Made by a program: the position numbers and the translations under genes
Part shown: in pieces, positions 8,861-17,837 of the stretch
How the letters are laid out: each line of letters opens with the position of its first letter
Position numbering within the stretch: the first letter of the stretch is position 1
The notes under the pieces: generated by a model
Databases searched by the model: none
What the model was told of the DNA's origin: nothing
Seen by the model: only the letters and a program-made list of their open reading frames with translations
Assembly: GCA_964537685.1 (NCBI GenBank)
Contig: CAZICM010000070.1
Location: 1 to 48,911, forward strand
DNA length: 48,911 bases
Source of the DNA: CAZICM01 sp964537685
GTDB taxonomy: Bacteria; Myxococcota_A; Polyangia; Polyangiales; Polyangiaceae
Reading direction: 5' to 3'

Positions 8861-8871
8861 CCGCGCCGCTC

Positions 8872-8898
8872 GTAGCACTCATACACAACGAGTGCTAA
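8872..8898 (+). promoter_or_regulatory. CIRCE element (HrcA operator)
   Basis: GTAGCACTC - 9 bp - GAGTGCTAA, one mismatch (G for T at the first base) to the consensus TTAGCACTC-N9-GAGTGCTAA. It lies immediately downstream of the predicted -10 box and 151 bp upstream of groES. CIRCE is bound by the HrcA repressor, whose folding depends on GroEL; hrcA itself is not in the window. Confidence 0.93.
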
Positions 8899-9048
8899 CA
8901 GCCCAGCGTTCAGCCGGGATATCCAGGGCTTTTCATCAACTTCGCCTTTGGATGATGTGTCCCGCATCGCTGAATGCCGGCTAAGGTTTTGTCATTTTTT
9001 ATGGCCTTGAGCTGTTGTGGGCTCGAGGGCCGATGAGGGATTTTGACT

Positions 9049-9339
9049 ATGAAGATTCGACCGCTTCAAGACCGCGTGATCGTGCGGCGCGTCAAGGAAG
9101 AAGAGAAAACCAAGGGTGGCCTCTACATCCCGGACACGGCGAAAGAGAAGCCGATTGAGGGACTCGTGATCGCCGTGGGCAACGGCAAGCTTCTCGACGA
9201 TGGAACGGTGCGGCCGCTCGATGTGAAAAACGGAGACCGCGTGCTCTTCGGCAAGTACTCGGGCAATGAAGTGAAAGTCGACGGTGAGGAACACCTCATC
9301 CTGCGCGAGGACGAGATCCTCGGCGTACTTGAATCTTGA
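9049..9339 (+). CDS. groES: Co-chaperonin GroES
   Basis: A 96-aa product beginning MKIRPLQDRVIVRR, with the GroES mobile loop (EKTKGGLYIPDTAKEKP) and C-terminal ILGVLES; the length is normal for the family. ATG 9049 is preceded by GAGGGA at 9035-9040. An in-frame TTG at 9043 would add two residues and is less likely. GroES forms the heptameric lid of the GroEL cage in the cytoplasm and is required for ATP-driven folding. It is the first gene of the CIRCE-controlled operon, 38 bp upstream of groEL. Confidence 0.97.
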   Translation: MKIRPLQDRVIVRRVKEEEKTKGGLYIPDTAKEKPIEGLVIAVGNGKLLDDGTVRPLDVKNGDRVLFGKYSGNEVKVDGEEHLILREDEILGVLES

Positions 9340-9377
9340 TGTGGGCTTTTTTCGTTTTTGATTGAAGGAGAATCACC

Positions 9378-11012
9378 ATGGCAGCGAAAGAGATCATCTA
9401 CAACGAATCGGCCCGCAGCATGATTTTGGCGGGCGTGAATGCATTGGCGGACGCAGTGAAAGTCACGCTTGGCCCGAAGGGCCGCAACGTCGTGATCGAG
9501 AAGAGCTTTGGCTCTCCGACCGTGACGAAGGACGGCGTGACGGTTGCGAAGGAAATCGAGCTCGAGAATCGCTTCGAGAATATGGGCGCGCAGATGGTGC
9601 GCGAAGTGGCCTCGAAGACCAGCGATGTGGCGGGCGATGGAACGACGACGGCGACGGTGCTGGCTCAAGCGGTGTACCGCGAGGGTTCAAAGCTCGTGGC
9701 CGCCGGCCATAACCCGATGGAGATCAAGCGCGGCATCGACAAGGCCGTCGAAGCGATCACCGAGTATTTGAAGGGTGCGGCGAAGTCGACCAAGGACGCG
9801 AAGGAAATCGCCCAGGTTGGCACGATCAGCGCGAACGGCGACACGACGATCGGCAAGCTCCTCGCGGACGCGATGGAGAAGGTCGGCAAGGAAGGCGTTA
9901 TCACGGTCGAAGAAAACAAGAGCGCCGAGACCGTGCTCGATGTCGTGGAAGGCATGCAGTTCGACCGCGGCTATCTTTCGCCTTATTTCATCACCGATCC
10001 CGAGTCGATGAAGTGCCACTTGGAAGACTGCTATCTGCTGATCTCCGAGAAGAAGATCTCGAACATGAAAGATCTTCTCCCGGTGCTGGAAGCGATTGCA
10101 AAGAGCCAGAAGCCGCTGCTCATCATCGCGGAAGATGTTGAGGGCGAGGCGCTTGCGACCTTGGTTGTGAACAAGCTTCGCGCGACCTTGCACTGCGCGG
10201 CCGTTAAGGCGCCCGGCTTCGGCGATCGCCGCAAGGAGATGCTGAAGGACATCGCGGTTTTGACGGATGGCCAGGTGATTGCGGAAGAGCTCGGCCTGAA
10301 GCTCGAGAACGTGACGATGAGCGATCTCGGCCGCGCCAAGACGGTCATCATCGACAAAGACAATACGACGATCGTTGGCGGCCAAGGCAAGAAGGACAAG
10401 ATCCGCGCGCGCCAGCAAGAGATCCGCACGCAGATTGAAAACACGACGAGCGACTACGATCGCGAGAAGCTCCAGGAGCGGCTTGCGAAGCTGGTGGGCG
10501 GCGTGGCGGTCATCAAGGTGGGCGCGGCGACCGAGACCGAGATGAAGGAGAAGAAGGCTCGCGTTGAAGACGCGCTTCATGCGACGCGCGCGGCCGTGGA
10601 AGAAGGCATTGTGGCGGGCGGCGGCGTTGCGCTGATCCGCGCTCAGTCGGCGCTTGCGAATCTGCAGGTGAACGAAGAGCAGCGTTTTGGTGTTGCGATC
10701 GTGAAGCGCGCCTGCGAAGAGCCTCTGCGCCAGATTGCGGGCAACGCGGGCGAAGAAGGCTCGATCGTGGTCCAGAAGGTGCGCGAGGGCCAAGATGCGT
10801 ATGGCTACAACGCGGCGACGAACGAATACGGCGATCTGCTCGGAATGGGCGTTATCGATCCGGTGAAGGTTGTTCGTTCGGCGCTTCAGAATGCGGCGAG
10901 CGTTGCGGGCCTGATGCTGACGACGGAAGCGCTGATCGCGGAGCGCCCCAAGGATGAGAAGGCATCCGCGGGCGCGGGCGGACACGCGGGACACGGGCAC
11001 GGCGACTTTTAA
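9378..11012 (+). CDS. groEL: Chaperonin GroEL
   Basis: A 544-aa protein matching GroEL along its whole length: VTLGPKGRNVVIEKSFG near the N-terminus, the ATP-binding GDGTTTATVLAQ segment, the apical domain, and EEGIVAGGGVALIRA in the C-terminal equatorial domain. ATG 9378 has AAGGAG at 9365-9370. The C-terminus ends in a His/Gly tail (GHAGHGHGDF) instead of the usual GGM repeats; histidine-rich tails occur in some GroEL paralogues. It folds cytoplasmic proteins together with GroES. Myxobacteria often carry two groEL copies; this one, linked to groES and CIRCE, is presumably the heat-shock copy. Confidence 0.98.
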   Translation: MAAKEIIYNESARSMILAGVNALADAVKVTLGPKGRNVVIEKSFGSPTVTKDGVTVAKEIELENRFENMGAQMVREVASKTSDVAGDGTTTATVLAQAVYREGSKLVAAGHNPMEIKRGIDKAVEAITEYLKGAAKSTKDAKEIAQVGTISANGDTTIGKLLADAMEKVGKEGVITVEENKSAETVLDVVEGMQFDRGYLSPYFITDPESMKCHLEDCYLLISEKKISNMKDLLPVLEAIAKSQKPLLIIAEDVEGEALATLVVNKLRATLHCAAVKAPGFGDRRKEMLKDIAVLTDGQVIAEELGLKLENVTMSDLGRAKTVIIDKDNTTIVGGQGKKDKIRARQQEIRTQIENTTSDYDREKLQERLAKLVGGVAVIKVGAATETEMKEKKARVEDALHATRAAVEEGIVAGGGVALIRAQSALANLQVNEEQRFGVAIVKRACEEPLRQIAGNAGEEGSIVVQKVREGQDAYGYNAATNEYGDLLGMGVIDPVKVVRSALQNAASVAGLMLTTEALIAERPKDEKASAGAGGHAGHGHGDF

Positions 11013-11050
11013 TTCAAAGAATTCAAAGCCGCTGTTCTGATTGAACAAGC

Positions 11051-11088
11051 AAACGGCCTCCCGGCGAAAAAAGCTGGGGGGCCGTTTT
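11051..11088 (+). terminator. Rho-independent terminator after groEL
   Basis: The left arm AAACGGCCTCCC (11051-11062) pairs with GGGGGGCCGTTT (11076-11087), followed by TTCATTTTC. The hairpin sits 39 bp after the groEL stop and directly before the end of the convergent lipoprotein gene, so it may act in both directions; on the minus strand the T-run is weak. Confidence 0.85.
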
Positions 11089-11094
11089 CATTTT

Positions 11095-11652
11095 CTAGGG
11101 CGTCCCGCCGTCCTTCTCACGCCGGATCGTCAGATGCGCATGCGTCGGCAGAGGCATATCGCAATCCTCGCTTTGCATCGGCACCAGCGTCTCCTCAAGC
11201 GCTTCAAATCCAGCCGCTTCCACTTGGATTTTCGTGGGCCCCGCCGTCCACAGCGCACACACCAATTCCTTGGCGCTCACCGGGGGCGGACTCGCATCCA
11301 TATCGACGGTTTGCACTTCGCAGAGCACATTCGAGCCCTGCATCGCGTTTCCCCACGTCGCCGGATCATTCAAACGAAAGAGCGGCTCATCCCCCGCGCT
11401 CCACGTCACGAGCAGCGACATATCCCCGGGAAGCTCACCGCCTTCCGCCTGCAAATGCAGCGTAAACTGAGGCGACAGCCCAACAGGACAAGCCCCTCCT
11501 CCCGACGAACTCCCTTGCGTGCCCCCGCTTGTTGCCGCGGCCGTCTCATCACATCCCAATAGAGGCGAACACCACACCCCGGCCGCTGGACAGAGCAAGA
11601 CCAACAAAACAAAACGGCTTAACTGATTGGAAAACAATTGTCGCTGCACCAA
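11095..11652 (-). CDS. Small lipoprotein of unknown function
   Basis: A product of up to 185 aa. A hydrophobic N-terminal segment (~14-30) is followed by candidate lipidation cysteines; a Thr/Ser/Gly-rich linker (~38-52) then leads to a ~130-residue beta-rich domain with three further cysteines. The start is uncertain: the first in-frame codon is near 11652, but no clear ribosome-binding site is present and internal TTG/GTG codons before the hydrophobic segment are possible. It stops immediately beyond the groEL terminator. No enzyme motif is visible; the architecture is typical of surface-tethered myxobacterial proteins. Confidence 0.68.
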   Translation of the reverse strand: MVQRQLFSNQLSRFVLLVLLCPAAGVWCSPLLGCDETAAATSGGTQGSSSGGGACPVGLSPQFTLHLQAEGGELPGDMSLLVTWSAGDEPLFRLNDPATWGNAMQGSNVLCEVQTVDMDASPPPVSAKELVCALWTAGPTKIQVEAAGFEALEETLVPMQSEDCDMPLPTHAHLTIRREKDGGTP

Positions 11653-11710
11653 TTCAACAAGCGTAGGAGTGAATTCATCCGCAATCCAGCGCTTGCAAAT
11701 TCAAAATGGA

Positions 11711-13117
11711 TTATTTGCGGGACTCGGTTCTGTAGAGGCCGCTTGACTGTTCGCCCGCCGCATCGGCCGAAACAAACACCATAAAGGCCCGATCGCCGGC
11801 CAAAGCAACCGAAGGCTCGCGCTCTCCCAAGACCGTCCGCAGGTTCACCGTGCGCGCGTACACCGGACCCGCCGCGAAAGATTCAAAACGCGACAGATCG
11901 CGCGATGTCACGAGCCCAATCGAATCGTTGAGCAGCGCGGGCTTGTTTTCTCCTTCGGCAAGGGTGTCCGCGCCTTCCGCGCCCCGCACACTCGCATACA
12001 CATAGAGCACATCCTCCAATACCAGCGCATAGGGAGCCCCCACGGACGTAATTCCTCTCCAAAAGAATGGGTCTTCAAATTGAAGGGATTTTATTAGGGC
12101 TTCCTGGGATGTCCTCTCCGCAATGCCGTTATTTAAGCGGGCCAGCCCAATTCCAGCCCCCAAGCCTCCTTCATAGAAAACGTATTCGCCGCCCCGAAAT
12201 GAAAAAACCGAGGGCGAACCCACCCTGCCGGCTTCCCAGTCCATTCCGGGCTCAAATGAAAATATGGGATCGCGCTCGAAATAAAGGCCCAAATCGCTGG
12301 ATTTGGCCCGGACAATACGGGCTTCGCCATCGAATGCGGCGGCCTCGGCATAGAGCCAAAGAGCCCCGCTTTCATCAATACGAAGAGAAGGCGCGCCAAT
12401 ACGAATTTCTTCGATTCCCGGCGAAAGCACAGGCAGCTCCGGCTCTACGGTCCAGCGCAGGCTTGAATCCACGCGCGCCCTATAAATCGAGCTTTTTAAA
12501 TCGGCCGATCGAAGTTCAAAAAATGCAATCGATTGATTATTCAATTGGATTAAATTGGGCTCGCGCACATCCGCGCCTTCGCGCACCGATTCACAGCGAT
12601 AGCCCGAACCGCATAAAAGCCCGCTTCCGCACAGCTTCACCGTGCACACCTGATCGAGCGAATCACAGCGCTCACCCGTATGGCATTGAGCATCCGAGGA
12701 ACAAGAACGGGCACAGCCTCCTGAAATACAGCGCTCGCCCGCCTTGCATTCACGGTCTTCCGCGCAAGAAGCGGTGCAGCGTTTTCCCCTGCACACCAAG
12801 CCATTTTCACAAGACGCGGCGCCTTTGCATGCCTGCACGATACAGCGCCCGCACACGCAGGATTCAATCCCTGCGCATTCGCCGTCCTGCGAACAGGCGC
12901 GAATCTTCGCGCTTTCGGACACACACAGCCCGGCGCTTTCCGCCGCATCGGAAAAGGGAACGAGCCGCGCTCCTCCCAAACAAAGCTCCACCGGAAAGGC
13001 TTCGCCAAAATCGCCCTTGCCTTCGCCGGGCAAGGCTTCTGGCTGTCCGCTGCCCAGCATTCCACAGCCGCATAATCCTATCAAAATGAAGGCATACTCT
13101 TTTAAATTTATTTCCAC
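11711..13117 (-). CDS. Cysteine-rich lipoprotein with a beta-propeller-like C-terminal domain
   Basis: A 468-aa product with signal peptide and lipobox-like segment (IGLCGC). Residues ~60-185 hold five to six short disulfide repeats of the pattern C-x(4-6)-C-x2-GE/GL-x-C-x3-C. The remaining ~270 residues look like repeated blades (for example PSLRIDESGALWLYAEA, SPSVFSFRGGEYVFYEGG, REPSVALAGDRAFMVFVSA), similar in style to the five-bladed propellers of GH43/GH32-type proteins; I cannot see a confident catalytic triad. It is the last gene of the AlkD-FadL-FadL run and overlaps the preceding gene by 10 bp, so it is likely co-translated and exported to the same envelope layer. Confidence 0.8.
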   Translation of the reverse strand: MEINLKEYAFILIGLCGCGMLGSGQPEALPGEGKGDFGEAFPVELCLGGARLVPFSDAAESAGLCVSESAKIRACSQDGECAGIESCVCGRCIVQACKGAASCENGLVCRGKRCTASCAEDRECKAGERCISGGCARSCSSDAQCHTGERCDSLDQVCTVKLCGSGLLCGSGYRCESVREGADVREPNLIQLNNQSIAFFELRSADLKSSIYRARVDSSLRWTVEPELPVLSPGIEEIRIGAPSLRIDESGALWLYAEAAAFDGEARIVRAKSSDLGLYFERDPIFSFEPGMDWEAGRVGSPSVFSFRGGEYVFYEGGLGAGIGLARLNNGIAERTSQEALIKSLQFEDPFFWRGITSVGAPYALVLEDVLYVYASVRGAEGADTLAEGENKPALLNDSIGLVTSRDLSRFESFAAGPVYARTVNLRTVLGEREPSVALAGDRAFMVFVSADAAGEQSSGLYRTESRK

Positions 13118-14454
13118 AGCGCCTCCAGGCCGAGCGAGCCATAAAAAATCTCTCCGCCTACTTCATACGAAGAATAGGGAAGCGCATCGCTTGGTTTCTG
13201 TTCCTTTCGATGGTTTAGCCAATGCAATGCGGCGGCGGCCTGTACGGAAATCGAAACGCCCAAGGCTTTTCCCAGGCGATAACCGCCGCCCAGTGAAATG
13301 GCGTGACGGCTTGAATCCACGTAACTTGTAAGCCCTGTCTGCTTTGGAACGGGCGACGGTGAAAAACCATATCCGCCCCGCAAAACCCATTGCCATTCCT
13401 TCAATTCAATCTGATGTTGAATCTTTTCTTTTGATTCAGAAACATTCAAGGGTTTTCGATATTCGATGCCTAAACGGGGCGAGAGCGTCGTCCGAAAACG
13501 GGGTTCAACAAAACGGGCTTCCAACTGACTCGGCACCGTGCCCAAACCAATATCAAAATGCACATCGGCCACGGGAGGAGGCGCGGCCCCATAAAATAAA
13601 ACCTCCAATGCCGCATGCGCGCTCACATATTCATTCCAATGCGCCGAAAACGCCGACGAAAGACGGGCCGGCTCATAACCGCTCGATCCCATCAGCGATA
13701 CTTGGGTATTTCCTTGCAAGGGATTGTCGATCAATCCAATGCGAATGTCGTTATCGATGACGGTATCCACGGCCATTGCGCTCTGAAAAGCGAGGCCGGC
13801 GCTAAAATTCCGAAGGGAAAGCCGGGCCCCCACAATAGCGGCGAAACGGTAGGGCAATTCAATATCGAGCGCGGATTCGGCGCGGGTTCCAGAAGCATCT
13901 TGTTCCAAAGCAAAGGAAGTGCCCTCGCCCGCGACCGAAAGCCCGAGCCCAAGGCCACCTCCAAAGGAAAATGGTCCAATTCGAAAGGCTGCAATGGCTT
14001 GGGCCGCCGTCCGCTGTAAAACGGCTTCGTACAGCGGAAATTGAGGCTGAGTCGCGGGTTTAAAGGAAAGCGTGGCCAGCGCCGAATCGGGCATATAGAG
14101 GCCCACGCTCATTCCAATTGCATTAAATTGGCCAAATGCATGCCCATATTGAAACGCAACATGAATTCCAGAAGCATCGGGCAGGGGCGCCTGGTGCTCA
14201 TCCATCCTAAAATGCAGGGCTCCATAACCATAACCCAGGCGCAATCTCAAACCGGGCGAGGCTGCCGCGGCGGCATTGCTAAAGGCCGATTCGGCGGGGC
14301 TTGGATCGGCGAGGTTGGAACGGGACAGCGCCGAGCTTTCAGGTGTAAATCCAAACAAATTGGGCGCCGATGCCATTGTATTTGAAGAAATGGCCAGCGA
14401 TACCGCCAATGAAGCCCAGGCGGGCCATCGTTTTACCGAGAAGGCCGCCTTCAT
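13108..14454 (-). CDS. FadL/OmpP1-family outer-membrane protein (second copy)
   Basis: The start chosen is ATG 14454, which overlaps the TGA of the upstream gene (ATGA, 14451-14454) and gives a clean signal peptide ending near NTMASA. The ~448-aa product has the alternating hydrophobic/aromatic pattern of a beta-barrel and an N-terminal segment (NAAAAASPGLRLRLGYGYG) resembling the FadL 'AAFYNPAG' region in degenerate form. FadL-type barrels move hydrophobic compounds across the outer membrane. Together with the adjacent paralogue it may form a transport pair, a common arrangement in Myxococcota. Longer upstream starts give an Arg-rich implausible N-terminus. Confidence 0.8.
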   Translation of the reverse strand: MKAAFSVKRWPAWASLAVSLAISSNTMASAPNLFGFTPESSALSRSNLADPSPAESAFSNAAAAASPGLRLRLGYGYGALHFRMDEHQAPLPDASGIHVAFQYGHAFGQFNAIGMSVGLYMPDSALATLSFKPATQPQFPLYEAVLQRTAAQAIAAFRIGPFSFGGGLGLGLSVAGEGTSFALEQDASGTRAESALDIELPYRFAAIVGARLSLRNFSAGLAFQSAMAVDTVIDNDIRIGLIDNPLQGNTQVSLMGSSGYEPARLSSAFSAHWNEYVSAHAALEVLFYGAAPPPVADVHFDIGLGTVPSQLEARFVEPRFRTTLSPRLGIEYRKPLNVSESKEKIQHQIELKEWQWVLRGGYGFSPSPVPKQTGLTSYVDSSRHAISLGGGYRLGKALGVSISVQAAAALHWLNHRKEQKPSDALPYSSYEVGGEIFYGSLGLEALWK

Positions 14455-15797
14455 AAATCGACCCCCACACCCAGCGAAAACATCCATACCGAACCTTCCG
14501 AATGAAGCGCTGGATAGCCTGGGTTTTGAATATCTTCGGCGGGATGCGCGCCATCGGCTCCAAAGACCGTGCTGTCCGCGCAAGGTGCGGTTTGGCATAC
14601 GACTTTTTTGCTTTCGGTCCCGCTTAGAAAATGAACTCCAAGACCTGCACCAATACGAAAAGATTTAAAAAACCATTCTTGTATTTGAAGCTCGGAGCCC
14701 AATCCGATCATGGTTTTATGTCCATCCACGAAATTGGTGTGGCCTTGGCGCGTTCCTTTGAGAATAGAAGGCTCAAATCCAAAGGCACCCCTGGAAATAA
14801 GCTTCGCGGGTTGTTGGCCCAGCTTGAATTCAATCGGATATTGGCCGGAAAACCGGGCGCTCAGCGTGTCTTTAAACAATGGAGGAGGATTGCGCGAAGC
14901 GATTAAAACCCCGGGAAGCACCGCGCTCACATCCACCAGCGGACCCGGATAATCCGACCAGCGCATATAGGCCGCATCCAATTCCATCGTTATCTTCTTC
15001 AATCTCATGCTCGTAGCCCACACGATGGTATGGGGATCGAATAAAGCCTCGCGGGCTTCTACATTCACGAGCATTCCAACGCCGCCGATTTCCGCTTGGG
15101 TTTGCAATTGAGCGGGCACGGAAAAGCGCTGCCGGTAGACGAAGGCCATGGATAGATTTGGCGCTATTTGCCAGCGAATTCCTGCATGCAGGGCCACTTG
15201 GGTTTTAGCTTCGACGGCAATATTGGGTTCGGGCGCGCGGGAAGCGCCGGGCCTCACATCGGCATTGCCCGTTACGCCTCCCAATACATTCAATGCGAGG
15301 CCCGCCGACCAATTCTTATGGAGGCGCACGGCCAGCGCGGGCAATAAAACCAGGCGCTGGGTCCGATTGTCATAATAGGGAAATTGAGGCTCGTCCGAAC
15401 GTTTGACAATAAAATGCAAGGCCGATGAAGGCATTAGATAGGCTTGAAGGCCAATCCGGATTTTTGAATCGAGCGGCGCTTCAAAGGGGACTGTTGCATC
15501 GAATGAAAAAGCAATTCCAAAGGGATTTTGAAGAGAATGCGGCTGTCCTTGTACCGAAAGCGCGCTAACGGTAAATAAAGGGGCTGCGCTTAAACGAAGC
15601 CCCTGTCCAAAGGCCAATCCGGAAGGATTGTAAAAGGCCGCGCTTCCATCATCGGCCCGGGCAGCCCTCGCTCCCAATTCGGCCATGGAATTGGGTCCTG
15701 TGCCCCACAGTTCAAAAGGTCCGGCCCAGGCTTCGCGCGGCCCGCCCGATGCGAGGCCCGCAATACAAATACCCGCCAAACCAAGGCGCAAATTCAT
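14451..15797 (-). CDS. FadL/OmpP1-family outer-membrane transport protein (first copy)
   Basis: A 448-aa product with a signal peptide cleaved after REAWA and the FadL signature GPNSMAELGARAARADDGSAAFYNPSGLAF directly after it. The remainder is beta-barrel-like, with repeated amphipathic strands. FadL proteins are outer-membrane channels for long-chain fatty acids and other hydrophobic molecules. The start ATG (15795-15797) overlaps the TGA of the AlkD gene (ATGA), and its own stop overlaps the next start, so expression of the three is translationally coupled. Confidence 0.88.
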   Translation of the reverse strand: MNLRLGLAGICIAGLASGGPREAWAGPFELWGTGPNSMAELGARAARADDGSAAFYNPSGLAFGQGLRLSAAPLFTVSALSVQGQPHSLQNPFGIAFSFDATVPFEAPLDSKIRIGLQAYLMPSSALHFIVKRSDEPQFPYYDNRTQRLVLLPALAVRLHKNWSAGLALNVLGGVTGNADVRPGASRAPEPNIAVEAKTQVALHAGIRWQIAPNLSMAFVYRQRFSVPAQLQTQAEIGGVGMLVNVEAREALFDPHTIVWATSMRLKKITMELDAAYMRWSDYPGPLVDVSAVLPGVLIASRNPPPLFKDTLSARFSGQYPIEFKLGQQPAKLISRGAFGFEPSILKGTRQGHTNFVDGHKTMIGLGSELQIQEWFFKSFRIGAGLGVHFLSGTESKKVVCQTAPCADSTVFGADGAHPAEDIQNPGYPALHSEGSVWMFSLGVGVDL

Positions 15798-16540
15798 ATC
15801 TGGCCCTGCAGGTATTGCTTTCTTTTAGGCTCCGGAAAATGTTCGATGGCATAACGAAGCATGGTGCGAGGCATTTTTTTGTAATGCTTCACCAAAAATG
15901 TCTCTTCCAGGGGAAGATCGCGCTGGCCTATTTCGCGCAGCATCCAGCCCACGGCCTTGTGAATTAAATCTTCCCGGTCGGATAATAAAATCTCCGCCAA
16001 ACGAAGCGTTTCTTCGAATTCATTGGTGCGGATAAAATGAAAGCTGGCCATGATTCCAATGCGCCGCTCCCACAATTCGCCGGAGCGGACCAATTCATAC
16101 AAGGGCGCCCGGTCTTTGTCCTTGAGCCAGCGGCCCACAATATGCTCGGCCGAGCTGTCCACCAAATCCCAATTGTTTATCCATTTTGTATTGGCTAAAT
16201 ACGCCTCGTAAATACGGGCTTTTTGAGCTTCGTCCTTTTTGCTTTTCGTATAGCGGTCGACCATTAAAAGCAATGCGAGCAATCTCTCTTCATGCATCAT
16301 CGATTGCAATAATTCAATCATGCTTTCCAATTGAACCGATTTGTATTCCCGGACCAAGCCCCGGAGCACAGGCACGCGAATGCCTAAAAACACATCCCCT
16401 TCGCCATATTCACCGGGCCCTGTCTTAAAAAATCGCTGGGCAAATACGGCCTTGTCGGCATCGGCCAAACTGTGAAGGCGCGCGCGAATCAGCGCCGCTT
16501 CGCTTTGCCCGGGAGCGCTGGGCTTTTTTTGCTTGGTCAT
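15794..16540 (-). CDS. AlkD-like DNA alkylation repair enzyme
   Basis: A 248-aa soluble, all-helical protein. Segments such as FLGIRVPVLRGLVREY, HEERLLALLLMVDRY, NNWDLVDSSAEHIVGRWL and HKAVGWMLREIG match the AlkD/HEAT-repeat DNA glycosylase family (InterPro 'DNA alkylation repair enzyme'), including the WDLVD aspartate/tryptophan region that surrounds flipped alkylated bases. It removes positively charged 3-methyladenine or 7-methylguanine lesions in characterised members. It is the first gene of a coupled run with two FadL porins, an unusual context for a cytoplasmic repair enzyme. Confidence 0.9.
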   Translation of the reverse strand: MTKQKKPSAPGQSEAALIRARLHSLADADKAVFAQRFFKTGPGEYGEGDVFLGIRVPVLRGLVREYKSVQLESMIELLQSMMHEERLLALLLMVDRYTKSKKDEAQKARIYEAYLANTKWINNWDLVDSSAEHIVGRWLKDKDRAPLYELVRSGELWERRIGIMASFHFIRTNEFEETLRLAEILLSDREDLIHKAVGWMLREIGQRDLPLEETFLVKHYKKMPRTMLRYAIEHFPEPKRKQYLQGQI

Positions 16541-16633
16541 GATTGCTTCTACCTTCTATCGAAGTTTTCGTTCTGAATCATCTCCAATTGCATCCGATGC
16601 TCGCTTCGTATTAGCGTCGCGCCCGTGAACGCC

Positions 16634-17806
16634 ATGCATATCTCCCAACGCATTGTTTCCGCTGGATTGCTTTCGCTGTGTATTTCGCTGGGTTGCGCGC
16701 CCGCGCCCGACAAGACGCCCAAAGAGCCTTTGGGCCAAATTCCCTCGGCGCAGACGACCGCAAAACCCCAGTGGATTCCCTTTCAAATTCAAGCAGGCAA
16801 GCCTGTTGAACGGGACGCCCGTGAAAAGCATTTGGGAGAAATCAGGCAATTGACTTTTGGCGGCGAAAATGCCGAAGCGTATTGGTCGCCCGATGGCCAA
16901 AAGCTTATTTTTCAGAGCACGCGCGAGGGCAATACCTGCGATCAGATTTACACGATGGATTTAGGCTCGGGCGAAACGAAGCTGGTGTCGACGGGTAAGG
17001 GTAAAACGACGTGTTCGTATTTTCTTTTTCCAAAGGGCGAGCGGATTTTATACGGCTCGACGCATGGCAATGCGCCTGAATGTCCGGCCAAACCCGATCG
17101 GTCGCTGGGATATGCCTGGCCTCTCGATGAAATGGATGTCTATACGGCCAAGCCCGATGGAAGCGATTTAAAGCCGCTGTTTACGGGCAAAGGTTACGAC
17201 GCCGAGGCGACGGTGGCCTTTGATGGTTCGCGTTTGGTGTTTACCAGTGTGCGCGACGGCGATTTGGATTTGTATACGGCGAAGCTCGATGGAAGCGATA
17301 TTCGCCGCATTACCAATACGCCTGGATATGACGGCGGCGCGTTCTTTTCGCCGGATGCGACGAAGCTGGTGTGGCGCGCTGGAAGGCCGGAGGGCGCGGC
17401 GCTCGAAGAATACAAAGCCTTGCTGGCCAAGGGTGTGGTGAGACCCAATCAAGTCGAAATTATTGTGGCGGGCGCGGAGGGCCAAAATGCCCGTTTTATT
17501 ACGAAGAATGGCAAAGCGAATTTCGGGCCTTCATTTTTGCCGGATTCGCGCAGGGTTATTTTCTCTTCGAATATCGATTCGACGGCGCCTAGGGGTAAAC
17601 CGCCTAATTTTGAGCTGTATGTTGTAGATTCCCAGGGCGCGCCGGGCCCCGATGGAACGCCTTCGCTGGAACGCATTACGTATTACGACGAATTCGATGG
17701 TTTTCCTATGTTCTCGCCGGATGGACAATATTTGGTATTCGCATCCAATCGTTTTGGCTCTCAACCCGGAGAGACGAATTTGTTTGTGGCGAAGTGGGTT
17801 GAGTAA
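16634..17806 (+). CDS. TolB-like PD40 beta-propeller lipoprotein
   Basis: The start chosen is ATG 16634 (an in-frame GTG lies at 16625), giving a signal peptide with lipobox SLGC. The ~390-aa product contains repeated PD40/WD40-like motifs: YWSPDGQKLIFQS, VAFDGSRLVFTS, FFSPDATKLVWRA, SFLPDSRRVIFSS and MFSPDGQYLVFAS, consistent with a six-bladed TolB-type propeller. It probably sits on the periplasmic side of the envelope and mediates protein binding; unlike TolB it is not near tol/pal genes. It is divergent from alkD across an 84-bp gap and followed by another propeller lipoprotein. Confidence 0.88.
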   Translation: MHISQRIVSAGLLSLCISLGCAPAPDKTPKEPLGQIPSAQTTAKPQWIPFQIQAGKPVERDAREKHLGEIRQLTFGGENAEAYWSPDGQKLIFQSTREGNTCDQIYTMDLGSGETKLVSTGKGKTTCSYFLFPKGERILYGSTHGNAPECPAKPDRSLGYAWPLDEMDVYTAKPDGSDLKPLFTGKGYDAEATVAFDGSRLVFTSVRDGDLDLYTAKLDGSDIRRITNTPGYDGGAFFSPDATKLVWRAGRPEGAALEEYKALLAKGVVRPNQVEIIVAGAEGQNARFITKNGKANFGPSFLPDSRRVIFSSNIDSTAPRGKPPNFELYVVDSQGAPGPDGTPSLERITYYDEFDGFPMFSPDGQYLVFASNRFGSQPGETNLFVAKWVE

Positions 17807-17807
17807 C

Positions 17808-17837
17808 AGGCAGCTCCGTATATGATTGGGGCTGCCT
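17808..17837 (+). repeat. Inverted repeat abutting the next start codon
   Basis: AGGCAGC (17808-17814) pairs with GCTGCCT (17831-17837). The 3' arm ends directly before ATG 17838, so an mRNA hairpin would cover the translation initiation region of the large lipoprotein. There is no T-run, so it is probably not a standard terminator. Confidence 0.5.

Noticed and set aside
9687..11048. 453-codon open frame antisense to groEL
   Set aside because: It lies entirely opposite a certain gene, is Arg/Leu-rich as expected for the complement of GroEL codons, and has no ribosome-binding site or recognisable motif.
12067..13089. 340-codon plus-strand frame opposite the cysteine-rich lipoprotein
   Set aside because: Arg/Pro/Ser-rich composition and full overlap with a gene that has a signal peptide and structured repeats.
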